64,000 nt of DNA from Pseudaeromonas paramecii (GCF_039540575.1 NZ_BAABFC010000006.1:78062-142061); one strand, 5' to 3'; shown: positions 8,553 through 17,633, counted from the stretch's first letter. The notes: generated by a model not told the origin, from the sequence alone. Made by a program: numbers and translations.

Positions 8553-9647
8553 ATGGCCGTATTCGACACTATTGATGCCAAGCCGGCCCCCGGTCGCCAA
8601 GGGGGGCTGGTGAGCTGGCTCAGACGTAATCTGTTTTCCAGTTGGACCAACGGCATTCTGACTCTGGTGTTGCTCTATCTGGTGGTGCCATCCTTGTGGC
8701 ATCTGATCCAGTGGAGCCTTATTCAGGCCGACTGGGTGGGCAGCAGCCGCGAGGCTTGTGAGTCCGGTGGTGCCTGCTGGGTGTTTATCAACACCCGGTT
8801 TTCCCAGTTTATTTATGGCTTCTATCCCGAAGCCGAGCGCTGGCGGGTGGACATCGTCTTTGCCGTCAGTGCTCTGCTGGTGGCCGCCTTGCTCTATCCC
8901 AAGACACCGGCTAAGGGCTGGATCGCCCTGTTCTTCTTCGTGCCCTTCCCCTTGCTGGTGCTCTGGTTGCTGCACGGCGGCCTTGGCCTCACAGTGGTGG
9001 ACACCCACTACTGGGGCGGCCTGATGCTGACCCTGCTGTTGGCTACCGTGGGCATCTGCGGCGCCTTGCCCCTCGGCATCTTGCTGGCGTTGGGGCGGCG
9101 ATCCAAGATGCCGGTGATCCACAGCCTGTGCGTGGTATTTATCGAGTTCTGGCGGGCGGTGCCCCTCATCACTGTGCTGTTTATGGCCTCTGTGATGCTG
9201 CCGCTGTTCCTGTCCGCCGAGGTGGAGCTGGACAAGCTGCTGCGGGCGGTGATCGGCATAGTACTGTTTCAGTCCTCCTACATCGCCGAGGTGATCCGCG
9301 GTGGCATGCAGGCCATTCCCAAGGGGCAATATGAGGCGGGGGAGTCGCTGGCGCTGAGCTACTGGAAGTCCATGGCACTCATCATCCTGCCCCAGGCCCT
9401 CAAGATCACCATCCCCTCGCTGGTGAACACCTTCATCGATCTGTTCAAGGACACCAGCCTGGTGACCATCATAGGGCTGTTTGATCTGCTGGCAGTAGGC
9501 AAGGCGGGGCTCGCCGATCCCAACTGGCTGGGTTATTCCGTCGAGGCCTATGTCTTTATCGGCCTGATTTACTGGATTTTCTGTTTTGGTATGTCCCGCT
9601 ACTCCCTGTTCCTTGAACAGAAGCTGCATACCGGTCACAAGCATTAA
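8553..9647 (+). CDS. aapM: General L-amino acid ABC importer, permease AapM
   Basis: A 364-residue inner-membrane permease that starts 1 nt after the aapQ stop. Hydrophobic segments occur near residues 30-50, 110-160 and through the C-terminal core. The EAA loop is EAGESLALSYWKSMALIILPQALKITIP near residue 260. The cysteine pair in the first periplasmic loop (ACESGGACW) is also usual for AapM. It pairs with AapQ and depends on AapP for energy. Confidence 0.93.
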   Translation: MAVFDTIDAKPAPGRQGGLVSWLRRNLFSSWTNGILTLVLLYLVVPSLWHLIQWSLIQADWVGSSREACESGGACWVFINTRFSQFIYGFYPEAERWRVDIVFAVSALLVAALLYPKTPAKGWIALFFFVPFPLLVLWLLHGGLGLTVVDTHYWGGLMLTLLLATVGICGALPLGILLALGRRSKMPVIHSLCVVFIEFWRAVPLITVLFMASVMLPLFLSAEVELDKLLRAVIGIVLFQSSYIAEVIRGGMQAIPKGQYEAGESLALSYWKSMALIILPQALKITIPSLVNTFIDLFKDTSLVTIIGLFDLLAVGKAGLADPNWLGYSVEAYVFIGLIYWIFCFGMSRYSLFLEQKLHTGHKH

Positions 9648-9657
9648 GGATTACGCC

Positions 9658-10410
9658 ATGAACACGCAAAAAAATGACATCGTGGTCGAGCTCAAAGACG
9701 TCAACAAATGGTATGGCGAGTTCCATGTGCTCAAGGAGGTGAACCTGCAGGTGCGCCGCGGCGAGAAGATCGTCATCTGTGGGCCGTCCGGCTCCGGCAA
9801 GTCCACCATGATCCGCTGCATCAATCGGCTGGAGGAGCATCAGGCCGGTGATATCAATGTGATGGGCACCAAGCTCACCGGCGATCTGCGCAACATAGAG
9901 CACGTGCGGCGGGATGTGGGCATGGTGTTCCAGCACTTCAATCTATTCCCGCACCTGACGGTGCTGGAGAACTGCTGCCTGGCGCCCATCTGGGTCAAGA
10001 AGACCCCCCGCAAGGAGGCTGAGGCCCTGGCCATGAAGTACCTGGAACGGGTGCGCATTCCGGATCAGGCCCACAAGTACCCGGGGCAGCTCTCCGGTGG
10101 TCAGCAGCAGCGGGTGGCCATTGCCCGCAGTCTGTGCATGAGTCCGCAGGTGATGCTGTTCGACGAGCCGACCTCGGCGCTGGATCCCGAGATGGTGCGT
10201 GAGGTGCTGGATGTCATGGTGGAGCTGGCCAATGAGGGGATCACCATGTTGTGCGTGACCCACGAGATGGGTTTTGCCAAGCAGGTGGCCGATCGGGTGA
10301 TCTTCATGGACCGCGGCCAGATTGTGGAGGAGAACACCCCGGAGGAGTTCTTCAACAACCCGCAGTCCGAGCGCAGCAAGCTGTTCTTGAGCCAAATCCT
10401 GCACCACTAA
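9658..10410 (+). CDS. aapP: General L-amino acid ABC importer, ATPase AapP
   Basis: A 250-residue cytoplasmic ABC ATPase that powers AapQM. It has Walker A GPSGSGKST near residue 42, signature LSGGQQQRVAIARSL near 145, Walker B VMLFDEPTSALDPE and the switch His in VTHEMGFAK. The ATG at 9658 begins 11 nt after the aapM stop. It is the only ABC-importer ATPase gene in this window, which matters because the second amino-acid importer at 52.9-55.2 kb has none. Confidence 0.95.
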   Translation: MNTQKNDIVVELKDVNKWYGEFHVLKEVNLQVRRGEKIVICGPSGSGKSTMIRCINRLEEHQAGDINVMGTKLTGDLRNIEHVRRDVGMVFQHFNLFPHLTVLENCCLAPIWVKKTPRKEAEALAMKYLERVRIPDQAHKYPGQLSGGQQQRVAIARSLCMSPQVMLFDEPTSALDPEMVREVLDVMVELANEGITMLCVTHEMGFAKQVADRVIFMDRGQIVEENTPEEFFNNPQSERSKLFLSQILHH

Positions 10411-10431
10411 CTACCTGTGGCAGGGACGTAA

Positions 10432-10466
10432 AAACAGTCAAGGCGAGGGAAACCTCGCCTTGTTGC
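10432..10466. terminator. Terminator between convergent aapP and ribA
   Basis: A 10-bp stem CAAGGCGAGG / CCTCGCCTTG with a GAAA loop (10439-10462). An A/T-rich flank lies on both sides (GTAAAAACAGT left, TTGTTGCT right), so it can serve both genes. Confidence 0.7.
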
Positions 10467-10513
10467 TATCTGGCCAACTTAGCCAAGCCTGCCAGGCTGG
10501 AGAGGGCGGCCGT

Positions 10514-11122
10514 TCAGGCCTCCTTGTCATCCTGCTCCAACATGTGGCCCAACTTGCCCGCCTTGGTGTTGAGGTAGAAGTTGTTGTAGGGGTTGCGCCC
10601 CTCCTGCAGGGGTACCCGGGCATGGACCTGGACGTCGAGCTTTTGCAAGGATTTGATCTTGCGGGGGTTGTTGGTCATCAGATCCACCTGATTGACCCCC
10701 AGGGCCTTCAGCATGTCGGCACAGATGGTGTAGTCCCGCAGATCGGCGGCAAAGCCCAGGGCCACGTTGGCGTCCACGGTGTCGGCACCCTGGTCCTGCA
10801 GGTGATAGGCGCGGATCTTGTTGAGCAGGCCAATGCCACGACCTTCCTGGCGGACATACAGCAGCACGCCACGCTTTTGCTTAGCGATGCGCTCCAGAGC
10901 GGCTTGCAGCTGAAAGCCGCAGTCACAGCGCAGGCTGAACAGGGCATCGCCGGTCAGGCATTCAGAATGGATGCGGGCCAACACGGGCTCATTCGTGGTC
11001 ACATCCCCCATGACCAGGGCGGCGTGATCCTTGCCAGTGGCCATTTCTTCAAAGCCCACCAGGGTGAAGATGCCCCAGGGGGTGGGAAGTTTGGATTGGG
11101 CGACGAGGGTAACACTGCTCAT
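10514..11122 (-). CDS. ribA: GTP cyclohydrolase II
   Basis: A 202-residue enzyme that opens the GTP imidazole ring in the first committed step of riboflavin synthesis. It has the zinc site in CLTGDALFSLRCDCGFQ (Cys54, Cys65, Cys67), the catalytic YVRQEGRGIGLLNKIRAYHLQDQGADTVDAN region, and LMTNNPRKI near residue 147. Length matches E. coli RibA with no fused RibB domain. It is a single gene, divergent from cmk. I saw no FMN riboswitch in the 222-bp upstream region. Confidence 0.96.
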   Translation of the reverse strand: MSSVTLVAQSKLPTPWGIFTLVGFEEMATGKDHAALVMGDVTTNEPVLARIHSECLTGDALFSLRCDCGFQLQAALERIAKQKRGVLLYVRQEGRGIGLLNKIRAYHLQDQGADTVDANVALGFAADLRDYTICADMLKALGVNQVDLMTNNPRKIKSLQKLDVQVHARVPLQEGRNPYNNFYLNTKAGKLGHMLEQDDKEA

Positions 11123-11345
11123 GGAAAACCTCTGAAGACTTCAACTGCAAACGGCGTCTGTGTGCGCCATGGGTAATGGGGGATTTTCACCGTATTTATC
11201 CGCCGGTGGCAATAGTTGATTCCATTTGCCGGTCTTTCCTGGCGATCATCGTGCCCCCTCCGACCCCCTTAGGGTATACTGCGCGCGCTTTTCTCCCGTC
11301 GGGAGAAATCTCATTGTTTGGCAATCCAATTGAAAGGGGAATCCC

Positions 11346-12032
11346 ATGGCGGATTTGGCACCTGTCATCACCATAGATGGGCCGAGCGGGGCCGGCAAAG
11401 GCACCGTCTGTCAACGGCTGGCGCAACACCTAGGCTGGCATCTGCTGGACTCCGGCGCCATCTACCGAGTGTTGGCGCTGGCGGCCTTGCATCACGAGGT
11501 GGATCTGGAGAACGAAGGGGCTCTGATGGCGCTGGCGTCACATCTGGACGTCCAGTTCACGCCCACGGCGGACGGCGTCAAGGTGGTGCTGGAAGGGGAG
11601 GTGGTCTCCGAGCAGCTCAGAACCGAGCAGACGGGAAATGCCGCCAGCAAGGTCGCGGCTTACCCGGCGGTCCGGGAGGCCCTGTTGCGCCGCCAACGGG
11701 CCTTTCGCAACGACCCAGGCCTCATCGCCGATGGGCGTGATATGGGCACTGTGGTGTTCCCGGATGCCCAGGTCAAAATCTTCCTGGATGCCAGTGCCGA
11801 GGAGCGAGCCAACCGGCGCTGTAAACAGTTGCAGGCCAAGGGCTTTGATGTTAACTTTGAGCACCTTTTAGCCGAGATAAAAGAACGGGACGACCGGGAT
11901 CGGAACCGCCCCGTAGCGCCGCTCAAACCCGCCGACGATGCCCTGGTGGTGGACTCCACCCAGATGAGCATTGATGAGGTGGTTGAGCGGGTTTTGTCTT
12001 ACGCTGAAACTAAACTTCGCGCCGGGCACTAG
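11346..12032 (+). CDS. cmk: Cytidylate kinase
   Basis: A 228-residue nucleotide kinase converting CMP or dCMP to the diphosphate. The P-loop is GPSGAGKGT at residues 11-19, followed by LDSGAIYR, the CMP-binding insert with RTEQTGNAASKVAAYPAVREALLRRQRAF, and DGRDMGTVVFPDA. The LID-like region ends IKERDDRDRNRPVAPLKPADDALVVDST. It precedes rpsA by about 100 nt, the classical cmk-rpsA-ihfB arrangement. Confidence 0.97.
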   Translation: MADLAPVITIDGPSGAGKGTVCQRLAQHLGWHLLDSGAIYRVLALAALHHEVDLENEGALMALASHLDVQFTPTADGVKVVLEGEVVSEQLRTEQTGNAASKVAAYPAVREALLRRQRAFRNDPGLIADGRDMGTVVFPDAQVKIFLDASAEERANRRCKQLQAKGFDVNFEHLLAEIKERDDRDRNRPVAPLKPADDALVVDSTQMSIDEVVERVLSYAETKLRAGH

Positions 12033-12133
12033 TCCGGTTCGGTGTCTTTCTCAAGGATGAAAAAGACTTACTGAAACAACCCCGCATCGGCCGGATTGCC
12101 ATGTGGATGTTAACTTTAAAACCTTAATCTAAC

Positions 12134-13807
12134 ATGACTGAATCTTTTGCTCAGCTCTTTGAAGAGTCTCTGAAACAACTCGAAACCCGTCCGGGCGCCA
12201 TCGTTAAGGGCCTGGTTGTCGCCATCGAGAACGGTATCGTTCTGGTTGACGCCGGTCTGAAGTCTGAATCTGCCATCCCGGCCGAACAGTTCAAGAACAG
12301 CCAAGGCGAGCTGGAAATCAACGTGGGTGACTACGTTGATGTGGCTCTGGACTCCGTTGAAGATGGTTTCGGCGAGACTCAACTGTCCCGCGAAAAGGCC
12401 AAGCGCCACGAAGCCTGGCTGCAACTGGAGAAGGCCTACGAAGAACAGGCTACCGTTACCGGCCTGATCAACGGCAAGGTCAAGGGTGGTTTCACCGTTG
12501 AAGTGAACAACATCCGTGCCTTCCTGCCCGGTTCTCTGGTTGACGTGCGTCCGGTGCGCGACACTGCCCACCTGGAAGGCAAAGAGCTGGAGTTCAAGGT
12601 CATCAAGCTGGACCAGAAGCGCAACAACGTTGTGGTTTCTCGCCGTGCCGTGATCGAAACCGAAAACACCACCGAGCGCGACAGCCTGCTGGCCAACCTG
12701 CAAGAAGGTATGGAAGTTAAGGGTATCGTCAAGAACCTGACCGACTACGGTGCCTTCGTGGATCTGGGCGGCGTTGACGGCCTGCTGCACATCACCGACA
12801 TGGCTTGGAAGCGCGTTAAGCATCCTTCCGAGATCGTCAACGTGGGCGACGAAATCAACGTCAAGGTGCTGAAGTTCGACCGCGAGCGTACCCGTGTATC
12901 CCTGGGTCTGAAGCAACTGGGCGAAGATCCGTGGGTGGCTATTGCCAAGCGTTATCCGGAAGGTGCCCGTCTGTCTGGCCGCGTGACCAACCTGACCGAT
13001 TACGGCTGCTTCGTTGAAATCGAAGAAGGCGTGGAAGGCCTGGTTCACGTGTCTGAAATGGACTGGACCAACAAGAACATCCACCCGTCCAAGGTTGTTA
13101 ACGTGGGCGATCTGGTTGATGTCATGGTTCTGGACATCGACGAAGAGCGTCGTCGTATCTCCCTGGGTCTGAAGCAGTGCAAGGCCAACCCGTGGCAGCA
13201 GTTTGCTGAAAGCCATGCCAAGGGCGACCGCGTTGCTGGTAAGATCAAGTCCATCACCGACTTCGGTATCTTCATCGGTCTGGACGGTGGCATCGATGGT
13301 CTGGTGCACCTGTCTGACATCTCTTGGAACGCTTCCGGCGAAGACGCCGTTCGCGAATTCAAGAAGGGCGACGAAATCGAAGCCGTTGTTCTGCAAGTGG
13401 ATCCGGAGCGCGAGCGCATCTCCCTGGGCGTGAAGCAGATCGAAGAAGATCCCTTCAATAAGTACCTGTCTGACAACAAGAAAGGTGCTATCGTTACCGG
13501 TAAGGTAACCGCCGTTGATGCCAAGGGCGCCACTATCGAGCTGGAAGAAGGCGTAGAAGGTTACATCCGTGCCTCCGACGTTTCCCGCGATCGCGTGGAA
13601 GATGCCTCTCTGGTTCTGTCCGTGGGTGATGACGTTGAAGCCAAGTTCATGGGTGTAGACCGCAAGAACCGCACCGTTAGCCTGTCTGTCCGTGCTAAGG
13701 ACGAAGCTGACGAGAAGGCTGCGATCGATACTCTGAACCAACAACAAGATGATGTTGGCTTCACCAACGCCATGGCCGAAGCGTTCAAGGCTGCCAAGGG
13801 CGAATAA
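12134..13807 (+). CDS. rpsA: 30S ribosomal protein S1
   Basis: A 557-residue RNA-binding ribosomal protein made of six S1 (OB-fold) repeats, the normal gammaproteobacterial architecture. Repeats are readable from GAIVKGLVVAIENGIVLVDAGLKSE (about residue 21) onwards, with GIVKNLTDYGAFVDLGGVDGLLHITDM (about 196), GRVTNLTDYGCFVEIEEGVEGLVHVSEM (about 282) and GKIKSITDFGIFIGLDGGIDGLVHLSDI (about 370). It recruits mRNAs to the 30S subunit. Codon use is strongly biased, as expected for a highly expressed gene, and this generates long meaningless frames on the other strand. Confidence 0.98.
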   Translation: MTESFAQLFEESLKQLETRPGAIVKGLVVAIENGIVLVDAGLKSESAIPAEQFKNSQGELEINVGDYVDVALDSVEDGFGETQLSREKAKRHEAWLQLEKAYEEQATVTGLINGKVKGGFTVEVNNIRAFLPGSLVDVRPVRDTAHLEGKELEFKVIKLDQKRNNVVVSRRAVIETENTTERDSLLANLQEGMEVKGIVKNLTDYGAFVDLGGVDGLLHITDMAWKRVKHPSEIVNVGDEINVKVLKFDRERTRVSLGLKQLGEDPWVAIAKRYPEGARLSGRVTNLTDYGCFVEIEEGVEGLVHVSEMDWTNKNIHPSKVVNVGDLVDVMVLDIDEERRRISLGLKQCKANPWQQFAESHAKGDRVAGKIKSITDFGIFIGLDGGIDGLVHLSDISWNASGEDAVREFKKGDEIEAVVLQVDPERERISLGVKQIEEDPFNKYLSDNKKGAIVTGKVTAVDAKGATIELEEGVEGYIRASDVSRDRVEDASLVLSVGDDVEAKFMGVDRKNRTVSLSVRAKDEADEKAAIDTLNQQQDDVGFTNAMAEAFKAAKGE

Positions 13808-13822
13808 GTTCCCCTTCGGCAC

Positions 13823-13852
13823 AAAAAGGGCGGTCTTGACCGCCCTTTTTTT
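13823..13852 (+). terminator. Terminator after rpsA
   Basis: AAAAAGGGCGGTC / GACCGCCCTTTTTTT with a 2-nt loop lies 15 nt past the rpsA stop, so ihfB probably has its own promoter or depends on read-through. Confidence 0.88.
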
Positions 13853-13892
13853 AAGACCATTGTTTGCCCTCGACATATACAGGAGCCTCGCT

Positions 13893-14174
13893 ATGACCAA
13901 ATCCGATTTGATTGAGCGCCTTGCCAGCAAGCAATTGCATTTATCTGCCAAAGAGGTGGAGGCGGCCATTCGTGAGATCTTGGAACAAATGGCTTCCACA
14001 TTGCAGGTCGGTGAGCGGATTGAAATCCGTGGCTTTGGTAGTTTTTCTCTCCATTATCGGGCCCCACGAGTGGGTCGTAATCTCAAGACCGGGGAGAAGG
14101 TGGAGCTGCAAGGCAAGTCGGTGCCTCACTTCAAGCCCGGCAAGGAGCTCAGAGAGCGCGTGAACCTTGCTTGA
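13893..14174 (+). CDS. ihfB: Integration host factor subunit beta
   Basis: A 93-residue DNA-bending protein of the HU/IHF family and partner of IhfA. MTKSDLIERLASKQLHLSAKEVE forms the dimerisation helices. GERIEIRGFGSFSLHYRAPRVGRNLKTGEKVELQGKSVPHFKPGKELRE contains the DNA-intercalating beta-arm with its apical Pro (RAPRVGRNP-like motif). AGGAG sits 8 nt before the ATG. It lies downstream of rpsA as in enterics. Confidence 0.96.
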   Translation: MTKSDLIERLASKQLHLSAKEVEAAIREILEQMASTLQVGERIEIRGFGSFSLHYRAPRVGRNLKTGEKVELQGKSVPHFKPGKELRERVNLA

Positions 14175-14233
14175 TAAACGGCGGTTCAGCAACCGCACCG
14201 GGTTTGGGTTCGTTTATCTGAGGACGTCTTTGC

Positions 14234-14521
14234 ATGCGTAATCTGGCTATTATTTTCGTGGTGGTGGTCGTGTGTGCCATCGCCTTAACGCTGGGGGCAG
14301 AAAACAACCAGCTCGTCCGCGTTAATTTCCTGATCGCCCGCGGTGAATTCTATCTTTCCACACTGCTCGCCCTGGTCTTTCTGGGCGGTTTTGCCTTCGC
14401 GAGTCTGGTCTGGTCCTGGGGGTATTTTCGCCAGCAATTTCGTCAGCAAAAGCTGCAAAAACAACTGCAACGCCAGGCCAAGGAACTCAATAGCCTCCGG
14501 GGCCAGTTAGGCAAGGAATAA
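14234..14521 (+). CDS. lapA: LapA (DUF1049) inner-membrane protein
   Basis: A 95-residue protein with two membrane helices (about residues 3-20 and 40-62) and a basic, Gln-rich coiled-coil C-terminus (FRQQFRQQKLQKQLQRQAKEL). It is the small partner encoded next to LapB (YciM) in the lipopolysaccharide-assembly module. Seven nucleotides separate it from lapB. Confidence 0.88.
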   Translation: MRNLAIIFVVVVVCAIALTLGAENNQLVRVNFLIARGEFYLSTLLALVFLGGFAFASLVWSWGYFRQQFRQQKLQKQLQRQAKELNSLRGQLGKE

Positions 14522-14528
14522 TCTTCAC

Positions 14529-15695
14529 ATGCTGGAACTGCTGTTCCTGTTGTTGCCAATAGCCGTCGCTTATGGCTGGTATATGGGCCAGCGAAGCGCC
14601 AGGCTAGACAAAGAAAATCTAGGCCACAAACTCTCCCGGAACTATGTTGCCGGGATTAACTTTTTGCTCTCCGAACAACCCGACAAGGCCGTGGATCTCT
14701 TTATCGAGATGTTACAGGTGGATGAGGAAACACTCGAAACTCACCTGGCACTCGGCAATCTGTTTCGCCAACGAGGTGAAGTGGAGCGCGCAATCCGTAT
14801 TCACCAGAACCTGGTAGCCCGTCCCCATTTAACCTATGAACAGCGCAATCTAGCCATGCTGGAGTTGGCGCGGGATTTTATTGCTGCCGGCTTATTGGAC
14901 CGGGCAGAGAGCATACTGCCTGAACTTGTTAAAGACTCAGAACATGAAGAGTCTGCCGCTAATCTGCTAATCGACATCTATCAGCAGATGCGGGAATGGG
15001 ACAAGGCCATTGCGGTGGCCGAGCGCAGCAAGCGCAAGCTGGGAAACAAGGTGATTCCGTCCATCGCCCATTTTTATTGCGAGCAAGCCGAACAGTTGCT
15101 TAAGGCCCAGGAACAGAAGAAGGCTATCTACAAGCTCAAGCGTGCCTTGCAGACGGACGATCACTGTATTCGGGCGCGACTCATGCTGGCCCGGGCCTAT
15201 TGGCAGCAGCACAATGCCGACTTGGCCATCGAGACATTGCAACCCCTGCCGACCCTGGACGCTGACTTTGCCCCTGAGGCGCTCCCTCTGCTGCTGGAAT
15301 GCCTGAGCGAGCAGGATGAAACCGAGCTGGGGGTGATACTGCAGCAGTGGCTGCAACAGACCCATGCCGCCAGTGTGCTATTGGCCCTGGCCGATGAACA
15401 AGAAAAGTTGCTGGGCCGCGCAGCGGCGGAACAGCTGGTGCTGGACGAGCTGAAACGCCATCCCACCATGAAGGGGTTTCATCGACTGATCCGTTATCAA
15501 TTGGCCGAGGCCAGAAGCCAGGAGGCGAGAGAAAGCCTCGGTTTGCTGGCCTCTTTGGTACAGGAACAGATCAACGTCAAGCCGGTGCATCGCTGCCGGC
15601 GTTGCGGTTTCTCGTCCCGCGTGATTTTTTGGCAATGTCCCTCCTGTAAGGGGTGGGGCACCATCAAGCCCATCCGTGGTTTGGATGGGGAATAA
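14529..15695 (+). CDS. lapB: LapB (YciM), lipopolysaccharide assembly regulator
   Basis: A 388-residue inner-membrane-anchored cytoplasmic protein that links LPS synthesis to FtsH-dependent turnover of LpxC. An N-terminal helix (about residues 1-17) is followed by multiple TPR repeats, for example LALGNLFRQRGEVERAIRIHQNLV and YYCEQAEQLLKAQEQKKAIYKLKRAL-like units. The C-terminus carries the rubredoxin-type metal site CRRCGFSSRVIFWQCPSCKGWGT (about residues 358-380). Length and architecture match E. coli YciM. Confidence 0.95.
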   Translation: MLELLFLLLPIAVAYGWYMGQRSARLDKENLGHKLSRNYVAGINFLLSEQPDKAVDLFIEMLQVDEETLETHLALGNLFRQRGEVERAIRIHQNLVARPHLTYEQRNLAMLELARDFIAAGLLDRAESILPELVKDSEHEESAANLLIDIYQQMREWDKAIAVAERSKRKLGNKVIPSIAHFYCEQAEQLLKAQEQKKAIYKLKRALQTDDHCIRARLMLARAYWQQHNADLAIETLQPLPTLDADFAPEALPLLLECLSEQDETELGVILQQWLQQTHAASVLLALADEQEKLLGRAAAEQLVLDELKRHPTMKGFHRLIRYQLAEARSQEARESLGLLASLVQEQINVKPVHRCRRCGFSSRVIFWQCPSCKGWGTIKPIRGLDGE

Positions 15696-15709
15696 AAGCA
15701 GGAGTAGTT

Positions 15710-16405
15710 ATGACAGATCCCAAGGTGATTGTGGCGCTAGATTATGCGGACGAGGCCGCTGCCCTGGCATTTGTGGCAAAGGTGGATCCCAGCCTCTGTC
15801 GTCTTAAGGTGGGCAAAGAGATGTTCACCCTGTTTGGCCCTCAGTTCGTGCGCCAGTTGGTGGGCAAGGGCTTCGATGTATTTCTTGATCTCAAGTTTCA
15901 CGATATTCCCAATACGGTGGCCAAGGCGGTAGCGGCCAGCGCCGAGTTGGGCGTGTGGATGGTCAACGTGCATGCCAGCGGTGGTCTGCGGATGATGGAA
16001 GCCGCCAAGGCGGCCTTGGTACCCTATGGGGCGCGAGCGCCCAAACTGATAGCCGTCACCGTGCTGACCAGCATGGAACAAGGGGATCTGGCCCAGATAG
16101 GGCTCGATCTGGCACCGCAGGAGCAAGTATTGCGATTGGCCAGTCTGACCCACCAGGCCGGGTTGGACGGGGTGGTGTGTTCGGCACAGGAGGCTCAATT
16201 GCTCAAGGCGCGACTGGGAGCCGAGTTCTTACTGGTCACCCCGGGGATACGGCCGGCGGGAAGTGAGCAGGGCGATCAGCGTCGGGTATTGACGCCAGCC
16301 GAGGCGGTTGCTGTCGGGGCGGATTATTTGGTGATAGGGCGCCCCATCACTCAGGCGGTAGATCCCGTTGCCACCTTGCAAGCCATTAACGCCAGCCTGA
16401 TCTGA
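15710..16405 (+). CDS. pyrF: Orotidine 5'-phosphate decarboxylase
   Basis: A 231-residue TIM-barrel enzyme for the last step of UMP synthesis. VIVALDYADEAAALAFV is at the N-terminus, and the catalytic Lys-Asp array is in FLDLKFHDIPNTVAKA near residue 60. LLVTPGIRP and ADYLVIGRPIT are near the C-terminus. The ATG at 15710 follows GGAGTAGTT; lapB ends 15 nt upstream, so it is likely cotranscribed with lapAB, as in enterics. Its last 20 nt overlap the convergent rhombosortase gene. Confidence 0.97.
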   Translation: MTDPKVIVALDYADEAAALAFVAKVDPSLCRLKVGKEMFTLFGPQFVRQLVGKGFDVFLDLKFHDIPNTVAKAVAASAELGVWMVNVHASGGLRMMEAAKAALVPYGARAPKLIAVTVLTSMEQGDLAQIGLDLAPQEQVLRLASLTHQAGLDGVVCSAQEAQLLKARLGAEFLLVTPGIRPAGSEQGDQRRVLTPAEAVAVGADYLVIGRPITQAVDPVATLQAINASLI

Positions 16406-16988
16406 GCCACTGAGCCCCCCCCAGCAAGAGACCAAACAGTGCGCCCAGCCAATGGGCGCCATCATAGACGGCCACCCCGATCAGACCGGCGGTGATGCCA
16501 TCCTGATGCCAGTGATCCCATATTAATTTGATCAGCAGCCCCAGCAGCCAATAGATCTGCTGCCGATCTCCTCTGCGCAGACTGCTCAGGGCTCCGTAAC
16601 AGAACAGGCCGTGCAGGGCCCCGGATAGTCCGACATACCGGTTGAGATGGGCATCGAAGCCCAAGATGGTCAGGTTGATCAAGGGCACCAGAAGCAGCAA
16701 GCAGCCAACTTGCTGTAGCAGGTTGCAACTGGGGCGGTAAATCCAACTGATCAGCAGCAAGCCTATGAGGTTCATCAACAGATGCAGGCTGTTGCTATGC
16801 ACCAGCCCACCGGTCATGAGCCGCCACCAGGCGCCGTGGAGAATGGCCTGCCGTTGATAGGCTAAATCCATCACCTGACTGTGGATCAGCTGCAACAGTA
16901 TCAGCGACAGCGAAAAACCCAGCATCAAGATGATGTCGATATGCCGTCGTCTGAATATTTGTGGGGGGCGATGCTCAATGAGGGGCAT
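16386..16988 (-). CDS. rrtA: Rhombosortase-type rhomboid protease
   Basis: A 200-residue intramembrane serine protease with six hydrophobic segments. The rhomboid signature pieces are HLLMNLIG in helix 2, GLSGALHGLF in helix 4 (catalytic Ser) and a His in AHWLGALFGLLLG in helix 6. The compact size and GLSGxLHG motif point to the rhombosortase branch. That branch is thought to cleave proteins carrying C-terminal GlyGly-CTERM tails before release to the surface. No GlyGly-CTERM substrate was noticed in this window. It overlaps pyrF tail-to-tail by 20 nt. Confidence 0.78.
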   Translation of the reverse strand: MPLIEHRPPQIFRRRHIDIILMLGFSLSLILLQLIHSQVMDLAYQRQAILHGAWWRLMTGGLVHSNSLHLLMNLIGLLLISWIYRPSCNLLQQVGCLLLLVPLINLTILGFDAHLNRYVGLSGALHGLFCYGALSSLRRGDRQQIYWLLGLLIKLIWDHWHQDGITAGLIGVAVYDGAHWLGALFGLLLGGAQWLRSGWR

Positions 16989-17002
16989 GGGTGTTCGACT
17001 GT

Positions 17003-17030
17003 AAAAAATAAGGCCGCAATTGCGGCCTTA
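17003..17030 (-). terminator. Terminator after hns
   Basis: The perfect palindrome TAAGGCCGCA / TGCGGCCTTA (17009-17030) is followed leftward by TTTTTTAC on the minus strand, 16 nt past the hns stop. Confidence 0.88.
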
Positions 17031-17045
17031 ATGACGAAATAAAAA

Positions 17046-17456
17046 TTAGTTCTTCTCGATGAGAAAATCTTCGAGCTTGCCACCGGCTTCAATGTGCGTG
17101 CGAATAGCAACCGGTTGACGACCTTGACCGGTCCAGGTCTTCTCTTGGCCAGCTTCATCGGTATAACGATATTTAGCCGGGCGAGGAGCGCGTTTGCCTG
17201 CCGGCTTTTCAATGTCGCCCATCAATTCTTTGAGTTCAACCGGATCTATGCCATCGGCGCGAAGCATGTCCATATATTGGTTGATCTTGCGCTTGCGCTC
17301 CTCTTGGGCCTCGCGCTGGCTAGCTTCCTCATTGCGGCGTTCTTCTACCACAGCGGTCAGCTTTTCAAGTCCTTCTTCAAGCTGTTCTAGTGAGACTTCG
17401 CGTGCCGCAGCGCGCAAGCTGCGAATGTTCATTAAAACTTTCAGAAATTCAGACAT
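17046..17456 (-). CDS. hns: H-NS family nucleoid protein
   Basis: A 136-residue xenogeneic silencer. The N-terminal oligomerisation region MSEFLKVLMNIRSLRAAAREVSLEQLEEGLEKL is followed by a charged coiled coil. The C-terminal DNA-binding domain holds PAKYRYTDEAGQEKTWTGQGRQPVAI, where TWTGQGRQP is the AT-hook-like minor-groove motif. The ATG at 17454-17456 gives the usual MSEFLK start. It is a single gene preceded by very AT-rich DNA. It is relevant to the AT-richer module array at the right end of the window, which is the kind of DNA H-NS would silence. Confidence 0.96.
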   Translation of the reverse strand: MSEFLKVLMNIRSLRAAAREVSLEQLEEGLEKLTAVVEERRNEEASQREAQEERKRKINQYMDMLRADGIDPVELKELMGDIEKPAGKRAPRPAKYRYTDEAGQEKTWTGQGRQPVAIRTHIEAGGKLEDFLIEKN

Positions 17457-17633
17457 GATCAAAACTCTCAGATAGGTGTTATGCGGGGATTTAAACGAAA
17501 TTTATAAACAATATATTAATTAGTCAAGGATTCACTCTTAATAAAGTCTCGTAGATATTAACTTAATAAATTCAATTGGCATTAACCCAGAAATGCGATT
17601 CATGTGAGACTTGATTTTGCTAGCATGATTATC

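Noticed and set aside
11123..11345. FMN riboswitch upstream of ribA
   Set aside because: The RFN element landmarks (AGGGNCAG... and GAYYCNGT blocks) were not found in the ribA leader.
12116..13999. A 627-codon open frame on the minus strand across rpsA and ihfB
   Set aside because: It is antisense to the highly biased rpsA reading frame; the protein has no recognisable domain and no start signals. Strong codon bias explains it.
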